Source: Paractinoplanes brasiliensis (GTDB lineage Bacteria > Actinomycetota > Actinomycetes > Mycobacteriales > Micromonosporaceae). Taken from it: 64,000 nt of DNA. Where the stretch lies: NCBI RefSeq assembly GCF_004362215.1, contig NZ_SNWR01000001.1, positions 620,001 through 684,000 on the forward strand, given 5' to 3'. Positions 63,878-64,000 of the stretch are shown here, one piece after another (within the stretch, counting starts at the first letter, position 1; each line of letters starts with the position of its first letter). Under the pieces are notes generated by a model, which did not search any database, was not told the origin of the DNA, and saw nothing but the letters and a program-made list of their open reading frames with translations. Made by a program: the position numbers and the translations under genes.

Positions 63878-64000
63878 TCAACCGCTCGCGGCCCGGAGTA
63901 ATGCGGCGGCGCGCACGTCGGCGGCGGTGTTGAGGTCCCGGCGCTGAACTGCGGTGAGCTTGCCCGCATGCCGGCGGCCCAGCCGGTCGACCAGCGGGGG
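63878..64000 (-). CDS. C-terminal end of a gene continuing past the right edge
   Basis: Forty codons in an open leftward frame ending TGA at 63878-63880: PPLVDRLGRRHAGKL then TAVQRRDLNTAADVRAAALL. GC-rich third positions and absence of stops suggest a real gene. Product unknown. Confidence 0.45.
   Translation of the reverse strand, partial: PPLVDRLGRRHAGKLTAVQRRDLNTAADVRAAALLRAASG

Overview
The window is very GC-rich actinobacterial chromosome. Tight 4-base ATGA/GTGA gene overlaps, GTG starts, Tat and lipoprotein exports and many two-component and XRE/AraC/PadR/MerR regulators all fit. Chemotaxis receptors and CheW proteins in an actinomycete suggest a zoospore-forming Micromonosporaceae such as Actinoplanes; that placement is inference, not proof.

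Layout. 0.4-6.1 kb: an MMPL exporter, a copper-monooxygenase-like lipoprotein and a NarL-type two-component pair. 6.2-15 kb: redox enzymes (aldo/keto reductase, SDR, a short P450, a thioredoxin-reductase-like flavoprotein) mixed with XRE and AraC regulators and gene remnants. 15-21.8 kb: remnants, a transmembrane chemoreceptor, and a two-gene operon of a soluble four-PAS chemoreceptor and a triple-CheW protein, with no CheA nearby.

22-38.8 kb is the core of the window: a group 1h (actinobacterial, high-affinity) [NiFe]-hydrogenase locus. A leftward operon runs hhyS-hhyL-Nfu-like-three accessory proteins-micropeptide(s)-protease-hypC/hypF fusion-hypC-hypD-hypE-accessory. hypA and hypB read rightward; hypB carries an apparent one-base frameshift just after its metal-binding N terminus. 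Beyond them a second leftward set holds an unknown protein, a second Nfu-like protein and an orphan second small subunit (hhyS2) with no large subunit. In hhyS2 the Asp of the proximal-cluster CxxD motif is Glu. A divergent protein combining an apparent ATPase-like fold with a helix-turn-helix is the likely regulator. The locus should let the cell oxidise trace H2 to survive carbon starvation.

38.9-64 kb: a secreted GH5 glycanase with a CebR-type operator; a PadR/ABC exporter locus with repeated GGTAG/CTACC sites; tautomerase and two SDRs beside a dead MerR gene; a tandem PHD-like antitoxin protein with a palindromic operator; two secreted endonuclease/exonuclease/phosphatase-fold enzymes; hydrolases including a TAP-like exported peptidase; an ABC-two-component-MerR operon; a MEDS-STAS/anti-sigma pair; a PhoD phosphatase beside a glycerophosphodiesterase remnant; and a membrane-anchored PstS-like protein. 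Both window edges cut genes. Roughly nine gene remnants were recognised. I saw no rRNA, tRNA or CRISPR.
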